Part shown: one piece after another, positions 26,869 to 35,342 of the stretch | Position numbering within the stretch: position 1 is the first letter of the stretch | Layout of the letters: every line of letters begins with the position of its first letter | Assembly: GCA_948805675.1 (NCBI GenBank) | Contig: CAQIBN010000006.1 | Span: 1-64,000 of the forward strand | From: an uncultured Clostridia bacterium | GTDB taxonomy: Bacteria; Bacillota; Clostridia; TANB77; CAG-508 | DNA: 64,000 bases | Reading direction: 5' to 3' | Notes under the pieces: model-generated | Told to the model about the DNA's origin: nothing | The model's database searches: none | Seen by the model: the letters and a program-made list of their open reading frames with translations, nothing else | Made by a program: the position numbers and the translations under genes

Positions 26869-28214
26869 TTATACACCAAATTCCTTTTTTATAAAAGATG
26901 TGTCATAATTATTTTTAATAAAATTCTCGTTTTCTAAAATACTATATAAAAAGTCAATATTTGTATCTATTCCTTCTACAATAAATTCCCCAAGTGCACT
27001 CTTCATTTTTGCAATTGACTCATTTCTATTATTTCCATGAACTATAATTTTAGCAATCATTGAATCATAAACTCTTGGTACTTCATAATCTGAATAAATA
27101 GAAGTATCTACCCTAATGCCATTGCCACCTGGAATATGAAGTCCTGTTATTTTTCCGGGGACATGGCATAAAATTCTTACTTGGATTTTCTGCATTAATC
27201 CTACATTCCATACTATGGCCTTTAAAATTAATATCTTTTTGTTTTAAATTCATCTTCTCACCAGATGCTATTTTTATTTGTTCTTTAACAATGTCAATTC
27301 CTGTAACCATTTCTGTTACTGGGTGTTCTACTTGAATTCTTGTATTCATCTCCATAAAATAGAAATTTTTGTTTTTGTCAACTAAAAACTCTATAGTACC
27401 TGCATTTGAATAACCTATCTGTTTAACAGCATTTATAGCTACTTCACCCATTTTTTCCCTTAATTCATCTGAAATGACTCCTGATGGTGTTTCTTCTAAG
27501 ACCTTTTGATTTCTTCTTTGAACAGAACAATCTCTTTCTCCTAAATGTATTACATTTCCATGTTCATCTGCTAATATTTGCATTTCTACATGTCTTGGAT
27601 TTTCTATAAATTTTTCTATATAAATGCTATCATCATTAAAAGATACTCTAGCCTCTTGTTTTACAACTTCAAAAAATTTAACTAGTTCTTCTTCAGAATA
27701 AGCTACTCTTATTCCTTTTCCTCCACCGACCGCTAGATGCCTTTATAATAATTGGATATCCAATTTCCTTACCTATTTTTTTTGCTTCATCTATATTTTT
27801 TACTATTCCATCAGAGCCTGGTACTACTGGTACTCCAGCCTTTTGCATTGTTTCTTTTGCCATCGACTTATTTCCCATTAGCTCTATTAATTTATAAGAT
27901 GGTCCTATAAACTTTATTCCAATCTCATCACACATCTTTGCAAATGTACTACTTTCAGATAAAAATCCAAATCCTGGATGAATACTATCTGCACCTGTTA
28001 AACATGCGGTTTCCAATATATTTTTTACATTTAAATAACTTACTGCTGATTTAGCAGGTCCAATACAAACAGACTCATCAGCCATTTTTCTATGTAATGA
28101 ATCTTTATCTATTTCTGAATATATAGCAACTGTTCTAATTCCCATTTCTCTGCAAGCTCTTATTATTCTTACCGCAATTTCTCCACGATTAGCAATTAGT
28201 ACCTTTTTCAACAT
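26869..28214 (-). CDS. accC: Acetyl-CoA carboxylase biotin carboxylase, read through two CGG +1 recoding sites
   Basis: Three frames combine to a 447-residue AccC, the standard family length, when the C residues at 27728 and 27157 are skipped. The N-terminal fold starts MLKKVLIANRGEIAVRIIRA; the first break lies in the glycine-rich ATP-grasp loop (KASSGGGGKGIR); the active-site segment with MNTRIQVEHPVTE is intact; the second break restores CPGKITGLHIPGG and the C-terminal domain. It carboxylates the biotin of AccB with ATP and bicarbonate. Start ATG at 28214 is behind AAAGGAAAAAGAG. AccC is essential where fatty acids are made, so two real null frameshifts are implausible. Confidence 0.93.
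27155..27157 (-). other. CGG +1 recoding site in accC (second)
   Basis: Codons CCA TGT CCC CGG AAA AAT stop 13 codons on. Skipping one C gives TGT CCC GGA AAA ATA ACA (CPGKIT), the conserved biotin carboxylase segment. Because the site is CCCCGG, an extra C in a C run would give the same sequence. Confidence 0.88.
27726..27728 (-). other. CGG +1 recoding site in accC (first)
   Basis: Codons TCT AGC GGT CGG TGG AGG AAA stop ten codons on. Skipping the C gives GGT GGT GGA GGA AAA GGA ATA (GGGGKGI), the ATP-grasp glycine loop of biotin carboxylase. An out-of-frame CGG four bases upstream (AGC GGT) has no effect on the frame. Confidence 0.92.
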
Positions 28215-28231
28215 CTCTTTTTCCTTTCATT

Positions 28232-28333
28232 TGTGCCAATGGGGACGGGGCATTTTGGCACAAAAAAATGTAATTATATTATTTTTAAATATTTATATAA
28301 AATGTGCCAAAATGCCCCGTCCCCATTGGCACA
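28232..28333. repeat. REP/BIME-like palindromic element
   Basis: A perfect 31-bp inverted repeat (28232-28262 and 28303-28333) around a 40-bp AT-rich spacer. Each arm is itself a hairpin, TGTGCCAA...TTGGCACA, around the GC-rich core GGGGACGGGG, and a partial third unit (TTGGCACA) follows. The base composition stands out sharply from its surroundings. Structure and core resemble REP-type elements spread by RAYT transposases. It lies between accC and fabZ and may also act as an attenuating hairpin in the operon. Confidence 0.75.
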
Positions 28334-28345
28334 TTGGCACATTTC

Positions 28346-28768
28346 TTAAACAATAGCAAAAGTAAGTTCTCCTTTAGCTGCAAGTTTTCCATCTACTGTT
28401 GCAATAGCCTCTCCTACACCTATAGGGCCTTTTCTTTTTATAATTTTAACTTCTAACTTTAAAACATCTCCTGGTACAACCTGTTTTTTAAATCTCAATT
28501 TATCAATTCCACCAAATAATGCATTTCTTCCTTTATTTTCTTCTAATGATAAAATAGCCACTGCACCAGTTTGTGCCATTGCTTCTACAATTAAAACTCC
28601 TGGCATAATTGGATTACCTGGAAAATGCCCTTCAAAATGAGGTTCATTTATACAAACATTTTTATATGCAACAGCACTCTCTCCTGGAACATAATCTTCA
28701 ACTCTATCTATCATTAAAAATGGACTTCTTTGTGGTATTATCTCCATAATCTGATTAATATCTAACAT
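28346..28768 (-). CDS. fabZ: 3-hydroxyacyl-ACP dehydratase
   Basis: A 140-residue hot-dog-fold dehydratase of full family length. The catalytic histidine lies in EPHFEGHFPGNPIMPGVLIV (residues 42-61) and the glutamate in VEAMAQTGA. FabZ removes water from 3-hydroxyacyl-ACP in each fatty-acid elongation cycle. ATG at 28768 follows GAAAGGAAG. It is within the fab/acc operon between accB and accC. Confidence 0.95.
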   Translation of the reverse strand: MLDINQIMEIIPQRSPFLMIDRVEDYVPGESAVAYKNVCINEPHFEGHFPGNPIMPGVLIVEAMAQTGAVAILSLEENKGRNALFGGIDKLRFKKQVVPGDVLKLEVKIIKRKGPIGVGEAIATVDGKLAAKGELTFAIV

Positions 28769-28847
28769 CTTTTTCTTCCTTTCTTAATTGTCAAAATGGA
28801 TATTGATTTTGGTAACTTTATTAAAGTTCTATACACATTTTGCCATT

Positions 28848-29309
28848 TTATTTAATTTTAATTAACACCTGTCCATATTCTACCATTTCTTCATCTTTAA
28901 CTAAAACTTCTGCTACTTCTCCATCAAATTCAGATTCTATTTCATTCATTAATTTCATAGCTTCTACTATACAAAGTATATCACCTTTTTTTACTTTATC
29001 TCCTACTTTAACAAAAGCCTCTTGTCTTGGAGATGGTCTTCCATAAAAAGTTCCAACCATTGGGGACTTAACTAATTTATAGTTTTCTTCTTCATTACAA
29101 TCACTTTGTACATTTTTAATATCTTCGCAGGCTACTGTATTTATATTAATATTAGGTGTACCTTGATTTAACTCCTTAACTACTTCTTTTACTGTAGTTT
29201 CATTTTTTTTCATGCTAATTTTCAATCCATCAGGAAATTCAATATTTATCTCATCTATTTTTGCTTCTCCCATGTCATCCATCAATTTTTTTATCTCATC
29301 ATAATTCAT
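28848..29309 (-). CDS. accB: Acetyl-CoA carboxylase biotin carboxyl carrier protein
   Basis: A 153-residue BCCP. The C-terminal biotinyl domain includes VKSPMVGTFYGRPSP and the biotin-accepting lysine in VEAMKLMNEIE. The N-terminal part is a helical head (YDEIKKLMDDM), joined by a variable linker. I chose the ATG at 29309 (MNYDEIKK), with AAAGGA upstream, over frames starting as far out as 29363. It carries the carboxyl group between AccC and AccA/AccD. Confidence 0.93.
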   Translation of the reverse strand: MNYDEIKKLMDDMGEAKIDEINIEFPDGLKISMKKNETTVKEVVKELNQGTPNININTVACEDIKNVQSDCNEEENYKLVKSPMVGTFYGRPSPRQEAFVKVGDKVKKGDILCIVEAMKLMNEIESEFDGEVAEVLVKDEEMVEYGQVLIKIK

Positions 29310-29402
29310 AAAAAATTTCATTCCTTTCATTTTTAGAGGCATAGATAAGCTTATTTCTTTCAAATAAAATAACCTCTATTTTATAATTAAATACTTATTA
29401 TA

Positions 29403-30146
29403 TTACATAATCATTCCGCCATCTACATTTAAAACTTGACCTGTTATATATGTATTTTCTTCTGAGCCCAAGAAATATACTGCATTTGCAACTTGCTCTG
29501 CTTTTCCCATTTTTCTTAATGGTATTTGAGAATTAATAGATTCTTTTACTGTATCTGATAATACATCTGTCATATCTGTTTCTATAAATCCTGGTGCTAC
29601 TGCATTAGATAAGATATTTCTACTTGCAAGCTCTTTAGCTATGCTTTTTGTAAATCCTATAATTCCAGCTTTTGATGCTGAATAATTTGCTTGACCACTA
29701 TTTCCACTAACACCCACTACAGATGAAATATTAACAATCCTTCCATTTCTTTGTTTCATCATATAGCTAATAACATTTTTAGTCATATTAAATGTTCCTT
29801 TTAAATTAACATTTATAACTTTATCAAAGTCTTCTTCTTTCATTCTCATTAATAAATTATCTTTAGTAATTCCTGCATTGTTTACTAAAACATCTATTGT
29901 GCCAAATTTCTCTATTGCATCTTTTACCATTTGTTCACATGTAGAAAAATCTGTAACATCACCTTTTACACATAAAACTTCTACATTTCCATTTTGATTT
30001 AATTCTTTTTCTAATTCTGCCACATCTGTTTTATCTGAAACATAATTTACAACTATGTTATATTCATTTTGTGCAAATTTTCTAGCAATTTCTTTACCTA
30101 TACCTCGTGAACCACCTGTAATAAAAGCTACTTTTCTCCCCATATT
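29403..30146 (-). CDS. fabG: 3-oxoacyl-ACP reductase
   Basis: A 247-residue short-chain dehydrogenase of exact FabG length. The cofactor motif is TGGSRGIGKEIA (residues 8-19), the NNAG motif is present, and the catalytic Ser/Tyr/Lys set is in ISSVVGVSGN and YSASKAG. It reduces 3-oxoacyl-ACP with NADPH. Start is the ATG at 30146 (MGRKVAFITGG), with AAGGG upstream, not the ATG at 30161. The next genes downstream are accB and fabZ; fabF, often present here, is absent. Confidence 0.93.
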   Translation of the reverse strand, partial: NMGRKVAFITGGSRGIGKEIARKFAQNEYNIVVNYVSDKTDVAELEKELNQNGNVEVLCVKGDVTDFSTCEQMVKDAIEKFGTIDVLVNNAGITKDNLLMRMKEEDFDKVINVNLKGTFNMTKNVISYMMKQRNGRIVNISSVVGVSGNSGQANYSASKAGIIGFTKSIAKELASRNILSNAVAPGFIETDMTDVLSDTVKESINSQIPLRKMGKAEQVANAVYFLGSEENTYITGQVLNVDGGMIM

Positions 30147-30394
30147 TTTCAATCCCTTCATTATAGATTATTTATTTTAAGTTATACATGTTATATCACA
30201 TTTTATAATATATTTGCAAATAATATAAAGATACTTTAAACTATTAATTTTATATTATTACTGTAACTACATATTATAATAAACTAAAATTTATATAAAA
30301 ATTAATCTCTATAACTAAAATTCTTATAAATTCAATATAACTAAGAACTTAATAAATTCTCTTCTATATATTGATTTAGAATTATATAATATAC

Positions 30395-31333
30395 TTAATT
30401 AATAAACTCTAAAAATTCTTCTAATGATTTCACATCATTTACAGAAAAAACATTTATATCTTCACCTTTAAGTTCCTTTTTTACAAAACCAGATAAAGCT
30501 TTACCAGGACCAATTTCAACAAATGTATCAATTCCTTGTTCCTTCATTTTTTTTATAGCTTTATCAAATCTTACAGAACTTACAATATGATTTGATAAAA
30601 TCTCTTTAATATTATCATCATTTTTATAAAAATTTCCATCAATATTTCTTATTACTTTATTCTCATTTATATTAAAATTTACCTTTTCTAATTCTTTAGA
30701 AAATAATTCTCTTGCTTTATTTAACTTTTCTGTATGAAAAGGTCCACTTGTTTTTAATTTAATAACTCTTTTTGCATTTAACTTATTAAGTTCAACTATT
30801 GCTTCTTCTATTCCTTCAGCTTCACCAGATATTACAGTTTGTGCTGAATAATTATAATTTGCAGGAACAACAAATTTACCATTTAATCTTATTTTTTCAC
30901 AAACCTGTTCAATAATGCAACTATCTACCCCCATAACTGCTACCATTTCAAAATTACCCTCTGGAAGAAAATTTGCCATATAATATCCTCTTTTTTCTAA
31001 AAGCTTCATACCTTGTTCTATATTAATGTATCCAGAATACATTAATGCAACATATTCGCCTAAACTTAACCCAGTAGAAATATCTGCTTTAATACCTTTA
31101 GATTTCAAAACTTCAAGTATTGCCAAACTTGTAACAGCTATTCCAATTTGTGTATTTTGTGTTTTATTAAGTTCTTCTTCTGGTCCTTGAAAACACAATT
31201 TCTTAACATCTGTTCCCAAAATACTACTTACATGTTCATAAACATTTTTTGCTTCTTCATATTCATCATATATATCTTTTCCCATTCCAACCATTTGTGC
31301 ACCCTGTCCTGGGAATAAAAAAGCTATTTTCAT
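30395..31333 (-). CDS. fabD: Malonyl-CoA:ACP transacylase
   Basis: A 312-residue FabD beginning KIAFLFPGQGAQMVGMG, with the nucleophile serine in GLSLGEYVAL (residues 89-98) and the later histidine in GPFHTEKL. It loads malonate on ACP for chain elongation. ATG at 31333 follows GGAGG. It is the first gene of the cluster seen here; fabH, acpP, fabK and fabF are missing from the window. About 250 bp separate it from fabG, and upstream there is a dyad that may be an operator. Confidence 0.93.
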   Translation of the reverse strand: MKIAFLFPGQGAQMVGMGKDIYDEYEEAKNVYEHVSSILGTDVKKLCFQGPEEELNKTQNTQIGIAVTSLAILEVLKSKGIKADISTGLSLGEYVALMYSGYINIEQGMKLLEKRGYYMANFLPEGNFEMVAVMGVDSCIIEQVCEKIRLNGKFVVPANYNYSAQTVISGEAEGIEEAIVELNKLNAKRVIKLKTSGPFHTEKLNKARELFSKELEKVNFNINENKVIRNIDGNFYKNDDNIKEILSNHIVSSVRFDKAIKKMKEQGIDTFVEIGPGKALSGFVKKELKGEDINVFSVNDVKSLEEFLEFIN

Positions 31334-31468
31334 TTATGCTCTACCTCCATTATTTTATTATTTATTTTCTATCCGAAAAATTTATTATAATTTTTATTAT
31401 TCTATATCATATTTATCCATTATAAATCAAGGTATATTTTATCTTAAATGGTATATTTTATCTATTAG

Positions 31469-31482
31469 TCTGACTGGTCAGA
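31469..31482. promoter_or_regulatory. Dyad-symmetric operator-like site upstream of fabD
   Basis: The palindrome TCTGAC-TG-GTCAGA lies 136 bp upstream of fabD, directly after a TATAAAAT-like -10 region on the minus strand. The form suits a TetR- or MarR-type repressor site controlling the operon. It does not match the FapR consensus that I know. Confidence 0.4.
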
Positions 31483-31506
31483 TTTTATATGTTTTGTGTA
31501 AAATCA

Positions 31507-31551
31507 AAAAATCTAGCAATATCAACAAAAGTACTGATATTACTAGGTTTT
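31507..31551 (-). terminator. Intrinsic terminator downstream of the HTH/Spo0E-like gene
   Basis: On the minus strand a stem of about 15 bp with one mismatch (CTAGTAATATCA / TGATATTGCTAG) is followed by TTTTTTGATTTT. Confidence 0.6.
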
Positions 31552-31768
31552 AATTGTTTTTATTGTTCTATCTAAATCTATCTAATATTATCTTATTAGT
31601 AACAATTTAGTAACAAATCAATCTATTTTATAAAATTATTCAATATTTGGATTAAATTATATTTATTTAATCCTTAATCATTACATTGTAACAACATTAT
31701 ATTTATAATTATTTCCTTTTTAGAATACTTTGTATTTAACTATTCTATAATGTTTTCTTAAATACACA

Positions 31769-32089
31769 TTAAAAACTACCATATTTATTAAGTAATTCAT
31801 TAATCTTATTACTTAATTCTATAGTTTTAATATCTTGAATACCATAAACTTCTATATAAATATTTATAGCTCCTTTTAGAGAGTCAAGTTCATCATCAAT
31901 AAAACATAAGTCATCTAACTTTTTATCAAGTGCTTTAGCTATTTTCATAACTGTTAACAGACTAGGATTGCAATTTTTATTATTCTCTATCTCAGATAAA
32001 TATGAAATAGATAATCCTGTTATATCACTTAATTCTTTTAATTTCATTCCTTTTAGGATTCTTATCTCTTTAATTAAATAAATAATCAT
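31769..32089 (-). CDS. XRE-family regulator with C-terminal Spo0E-like domain
   Basis: A 106-residue protein. Residues 5-60 form an XRE/Cro helix-turn-helix (LKELSDITGLSISYLSEIEN). Residues 68-106 resemble a Spo0E-like phosphatase: a first helix LKGAINIYIEVYG and a second with IELSNKINELLNKY, close to the SQELD-type signature in which the aspartate is catalytic; here it reads S-N-K-I-N, so the aspartate is replaced. Spo0E proteins dephosphorylate Spo0A~P and hold back sporulation. The missing aspartate suggests binding without catalysis. ATG at 32089 follows GGAGG. A Spo0A-box-like site lies about 40 bp upstream. Confidence 0.65.
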   Translation of the reverse strand: MIIYLIKEIRILKGMKLKELSDITGLSISYLSEIENNKNCNPSLLTVMKIAKALDKKLDDLCFIDDELDSLKGAINIYIEVYGIQDIKTIELSNKINELLNKYGSF

Positions 32090-32129
32090 AAATTACCTCC
32101 ATTTTCATCATCTTTCATTTTCCATCTTT

Positions 32130-32136
32130 TTCGACA
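32130..32136 (-). promoter_or_regulatory. Spo0A-box-like site
   Basis: TTCGACA (TGTCGAA on the minus strand), 41 bp upstream of the start of the HTH/Spo0E-like gene, where a regulator could bind over the promoter. Confidence 0.4.
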
Positions 32137-32886
32137 TCTTTATGATATATAATTTAAGTTTTATCCTTGTATACATATAGTAATTTTTTATATTTTCACA
32201 AGTTTCTATATAGAATATATATTATTTGTATAAAAAAAAATAATTTTATATACAAAAATAGCATTTTCATATATGAAAATGCTATTTTAAGAAAATTGCG
32301 ATAATTTGTATTCGAGTTTTTAGAATTAATATCTTAGTTCAATATTTTGCATAAAAACATATTTTCAATTTCTAAATGCAAGCTTATTACATTTAATATT
32401 GCCTCTGCTATGCTTATTTTGTGTACGCTTTATTATTCTACTTTAAATAAACATTTTATGTTTATTTAATTCTTCTATACTATTCAAGTGCTTCAGTTAT
32501 TTTGTTAATTTCTTTAGTTCTTCATATACTTTAAATTCTGTTGTTAATTTTTACTGTATTATATCTTATTATATTAAATATTGCAACCCAAAAGATTACT
32601 TCTTGTATTTCCATATTTATCTGTATTTCTTCAAATCTATTTTTTATCCTTATTTAAAATAGTATATATATTTGGATCGATAATTCTTTCACATTATTTA
32701 AATTATTGTATTATATATAAAAGTAAAATACAATGATATAAAGCACTCCTTTTAATATCACTGTATTTTACTATTTTTATAACATTTATCACTTCTAGTT
32801 ATTTTTAGCAGATATATAAAATTTCTGAATAATTGTTTTTATATACTTTGTATTTAGCTTTTTATTAAAAATTAAATATGTAATAA
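32137..32886. other. Long gene-free stretch with two hairpins
   Basis: About 750 AT-rich bases with no supported gene. It has a perfect hairpin at 32255-32288 (AAAATAGCATTTTCATA and its complement) and a terminator-like stem at 32722-32772. I see no RNA family motif, though a small RNA between them cannot be excluded. Confidence 0.45.
32722..32772 (-). terminator. Intrinsic terminator downstream of the 58-residue gene
   Basis: An 18-bp stem with one mismatch (AGTAAAATACAaTGATAT pairs with ATATCAcTGTATTTTACT), 115 bp past the stop of the gene ending at 32887. Confidence 0.6.
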
Positions 32887-33063
32887 TCATTTAACTTTTT
32901 CTTTTAAATCCTGAAAACTATATACATCAAAATGTGCCTCTAGAGTCATAGAGCTAAAAAAATCATTGTCATGAGCATACTTGTCCCATTCTTCTTTCGT
33001 CATATTAGTATTTTCTTTCAATTTTTTCTTAAATTCTTTCAAACTTCTTAAATAATAATTCAT
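32887..33063 (-). CDS. Small protein of unknown function (58 residues)
   Basis: I chose the ATG at 33063 (MNYYLRSLKEF), which is preceded by AGAGGGTGAGT; the longer frame to 33108 passes through this site. The protein is charged and helical, with SLKEFKKKLKEN, then W, A, and SSMTLEAHFDVYSF. The order SLKE - T - W - A - SS - aromatic is shared with the protein at 33175-33384, so the two look like distant paralogues. No function is known. A Spo0A-box-like site lies 72 bp upstream. Confidence 0.6.
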   Translation of the reverse strand: MNYYLRSLKEFKKKLKENTNMTKEEWDKYAHDNDFFSSMTLEAHFDVYSFQDLKEKVK

Positions 33064-33134
33064 ATACTCACCCTCTTTATAATAATTATATACGATTATT
33101 ATATACACTTATGTTTACTCTGTATCGCGAAATT

Positions 33135-33141
33135 TGTCGAA
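33135..33141 (+). promoter_or_regulatory. Spo0A-box-like site
   Basis: TGTCGAA, 72 bp upstream of the small gene starting at 33063. The surrounding TATATAATA could be a -10 region. Confidence 0.35.
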
Positions 33142-33150
33142 TATATAATA

Positions 33151-33187
33151 AAAAAAGCATTAAATAATAAATATTTAATGCTTTTTT
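33151..33187 (-). terminator. Intrinsic terminator overlapping the end of the small gene at 33175
   Basis: A 15-bp stem AAAAAAGCATTAAAT / ATTTAATGCTTTTTT. It begins within the last codons of the 33175-33384 gene. Confidence 0.7.
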
Positions 33188-33384
33188 ATAATTTTTCTAC
33201 ATAACTTATTAAAACCAACTCCACAGATATAGCCAATAGACTCACTTGATAAATAGCCATTTTGCACAGCAAATCTATTCCAAGTCTTTTCATTAGGCCT
33301 AGTTCTTGTTATTTTTATATACCTTTCTAACTCTTTAAGTGATTTTTCATAATATAATAATACTATATATTTATCATCATTCAT
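33175..33384 (-). CDS. Small protein of unknown function (69 residues)
   Basis: ATG at 33384 is behind GGTGAT, 4 bp after the stop of an XRE regulator, so the two are coupled. The protein has SLKELERYIKITRTRPNEKTW, then YLSSESIGYICG and a basic tail. It shares a spaced pattern with the gene at 32887-33063, suggesting paralogy. Small genes of this kind next to XRE regulators are common in Clostridia, but I cannot assign a family or function. Confidence 0.6.
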   Translation of the reverse strand: MNDDKYIVLLYYEKSLKELERYIKITRTRPNEKTWNRFAVQNGYLSSESIGYICGVGFNKLCRKIIKKH

Positions 33385-33388
33385 ATAA

Positions 33389-33589
33389 TCACCATGTCAC
33401 CTTATATAATTCTGTTATCTCAATGTCTAAAGCTTTTGCTAATTTTACACTAACCAATAAACTTGGCATTTTATAATTATTTTCTATATCACTTATATGA
33501 GAAACTGAAACCCCACTTCTATCTGATAGTTTAGTTAAAGTTACCTTTTTTTCTTGTCGTATTTGTTTTAATAAAATTTCTATCTGCAT
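33389..33589 (-). CDS. XRE-family transcriptional regulator
   Basis: A 66-residue stand-alone helix-turn-helix: LLKQIRQEKKVTLTKLSDRS then GVSVSHISDIENNYKMPSLL and KLAKALDIEITELY, the Cro/C1-type fold. Start is probably the ATG at 33589; in-frame GTG codons at 33598 and 33595 are alternatives. It is coupled to the 69-residue gene behind it and may repress this two-gene unit. Confidence 0.75.
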   Translation of the reverse strand: MQIEILLKQIRQEKKVTLTKLSDRSGVSVSHISDIENNYKMPSLLVSVKLAKALDIEITELYKVTW

Positions 33590-34040
33590 CTTCACCACCG
33601 ACTTTTAGTATGTTCATATTTTGTTTTATTTAACCACATATTCTTTTCGCTATGGCGGAATTGTTAAAAATAATGTCAGTTTTTATTAAATATATTTTAA
33701 ATATTTTTTATTTTATTAAAATCCACTTTTCTTTATATGTATAATTTCAGTTAATTTTAACCTATTTGTTAGTGTGTATTCCAAATATATGTTTGTATTT
33801 TATCATAAATATTATTTTTGTAAATACATCAAAATAATATTTTTTAAATTTATTACTTTATAATTAGAACAATAGCAGGCTAAATCTATACTTCATACCT
33901 AATAAATCCTTTTACAGCCCACTTTTAATTGTTTCCATTTCAATTTATGAAAAAAAATTGTGTATAATTATTTTATATAATTGGAAATCTCTATTATTTA
34001 TACTATACTTTACTTTACATTAGAACATTCCTACTATATA
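33590..34040. other. Gene-free stretch
   Basis: About 450 AT-rich bases between the XRE regulator and the terminator of the DUF3048 gene. No gene, repeat or RNA motif is supported. Confidence 0.4.
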
Positions 34041-34076
34041 AAAAATGCTTTAGACTTACTATTCTAAAGCATTTTT
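34041..34076. terminator. Intrinsic terminator downstream of the DUF3048 gene
   Basis: A perfect 14-bp stem AAAAATGCTTTAGA / TCTAAAGCATTTTT with an 8-nt loop, about 155 bp past the stop. Confidence 0.6.
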
Positions 34077-34231
34077 CTTTTTTCTCTATAAACATGTATA
34101 ATAGAATTATATATATTATTTAAGTTGAATTTATCTTTCATATATAAATCCATTCCTTTCTCGCTTTTCTTGAAGGTATGTTATAGAAAAAAATATCCTA
34201 CTCATTTATTTTTATATTAAACTCTTAAATT

Positions 34232-35287
34232 CTATTCAAAACTAACTTTTGCATCTATTGGACATATTTGAATAAAAGTATTTCCGTCATTAACTTTTAT
34301 CTCATTTCCTTGCATGTCTTTATATACAGTTTGTTCTTTTCTGGATTTTTTTTCACATTTAATTTTTATAGCTTTACCATTTGTAATATAATAACCATCA
34401 CAAGTTCCTACATTATCTAATGTTTGTCTTCCTTTATTTTCACCATCATTTAATGTAGAATTTTTAACAAATGTAATTATTATATTTTTTGCAAATACAT
34501 TTTCTTTAGTATCCCAATCAACTTGTTTTGTATTTCTTGAATATCTCAAATATTTCTTAGAATCAGAATTATATGTATAACTTACTGTATTATAATCTGA
34601 ATATTTAATAGAAAATTTATTTGCTTTTTGCTCACTATTTAAATTAACCTCATCTGAAACATAATTTAAAACACTTTTTTTATCAGATTTTAAACTATAA
34701 TCTTTTGCTTCAGCTATATTTAAGATATTCTTTGTTGTAGATACTACATTGTGTGGAGATGATTTTCCCTTTGCTCTCCAAAAATCATTTGCACTTTGCA
34801 CTAAACCATTTACATTATTTACCCCCAACTTAGCTATATCTCTTTCTGCTTGAGGACTCCAACCATAATGAACATATATTGCATCATTTTCTAATGCATA
34901 ATCTAAGAAATAGTGTCTTGCACTTCTGATTGGTCCAATTTTATCTAAGTTTTTTCCTTTAAATAATGCCATAAGTCTAGTTTCTCCACCTTCAACAATC
35001 ATTTCATAAACAATATATGCATCATTTAAACCTGCTTGTGGCATAGCACTTTTATGATTATCTATCATAACTGCTATTGGTCTATCTATTCCATTAAAAG
35101 TGGTTAAATTCTTCTCATTTTTACCATTTTCATTTTTCTTTTTATCCAAAACTTCAGTACCTAAAGAAATAACTTCATCAGACCCATTATTTTTTTCTTT
35201 TATTATTTTAATAGTAAATAAAACTCCTGTAGTAATAACTAATATAATTACTATTGCTATTAATATTTTTGTACTCTTATTTTCCAC
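34232..35287 (-). CDS. DUF3048 (YerB-like) exported protein
   Basis: A 351-residue protein with an N-terminal membrane helix (ILIAIVIILVITTGVLFTI) that anchors it or serves as a signal, a linker rich in Lys/Asn/Glu, and a DUF3048 domain recognisable by RPIAVMIDNHKSAMPQAG and IGPIRSARHYFLD. Bacillus YerB is a related lipoprotein of unknown role at the envelope; I see no lipobox cysteine here. The start is GTG at 35287 behind AGGGGG; the longer frame to 35317 runs over it. Confidence 0.85.
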   Translation of the reverse strand: MENKSTKILIAIVIILVITTGVLFTIKIIKEKNNGSDEVISLGTEVLDKKKNENGKNEKNLTTFNGIDRPIAVMIDNHKSAMPQAGLNDAYIVYEMIVEGGETRLMALFKGKNLDKIGPIRSARHYFLDYALENDAIYVHYGWSPQAERDIAKLGVNNVNGLVQSANDFWRAKGKSSPHNVVSTTKNILNIAEAKDYSLKSDKKSVLNYVSDEVNLNSEQKANKFSIKYSDYNTVSYTYNSDSKKYLRYSRNTKQVDWDTKENVFAKNIIITFVKNSTLNDGENKGRQTLDNVGTCDGYYITNGKAIKIKCEKKSRKEQTVYKDMQGNEIKVNDGNTFIQICPIDAKVSFE

Positions 35288-35342
35288 TTTTATCCCCCTA
35301 TAATAGTAAAAATTCATTTTAATATAAATTTTATTTAAAAAG

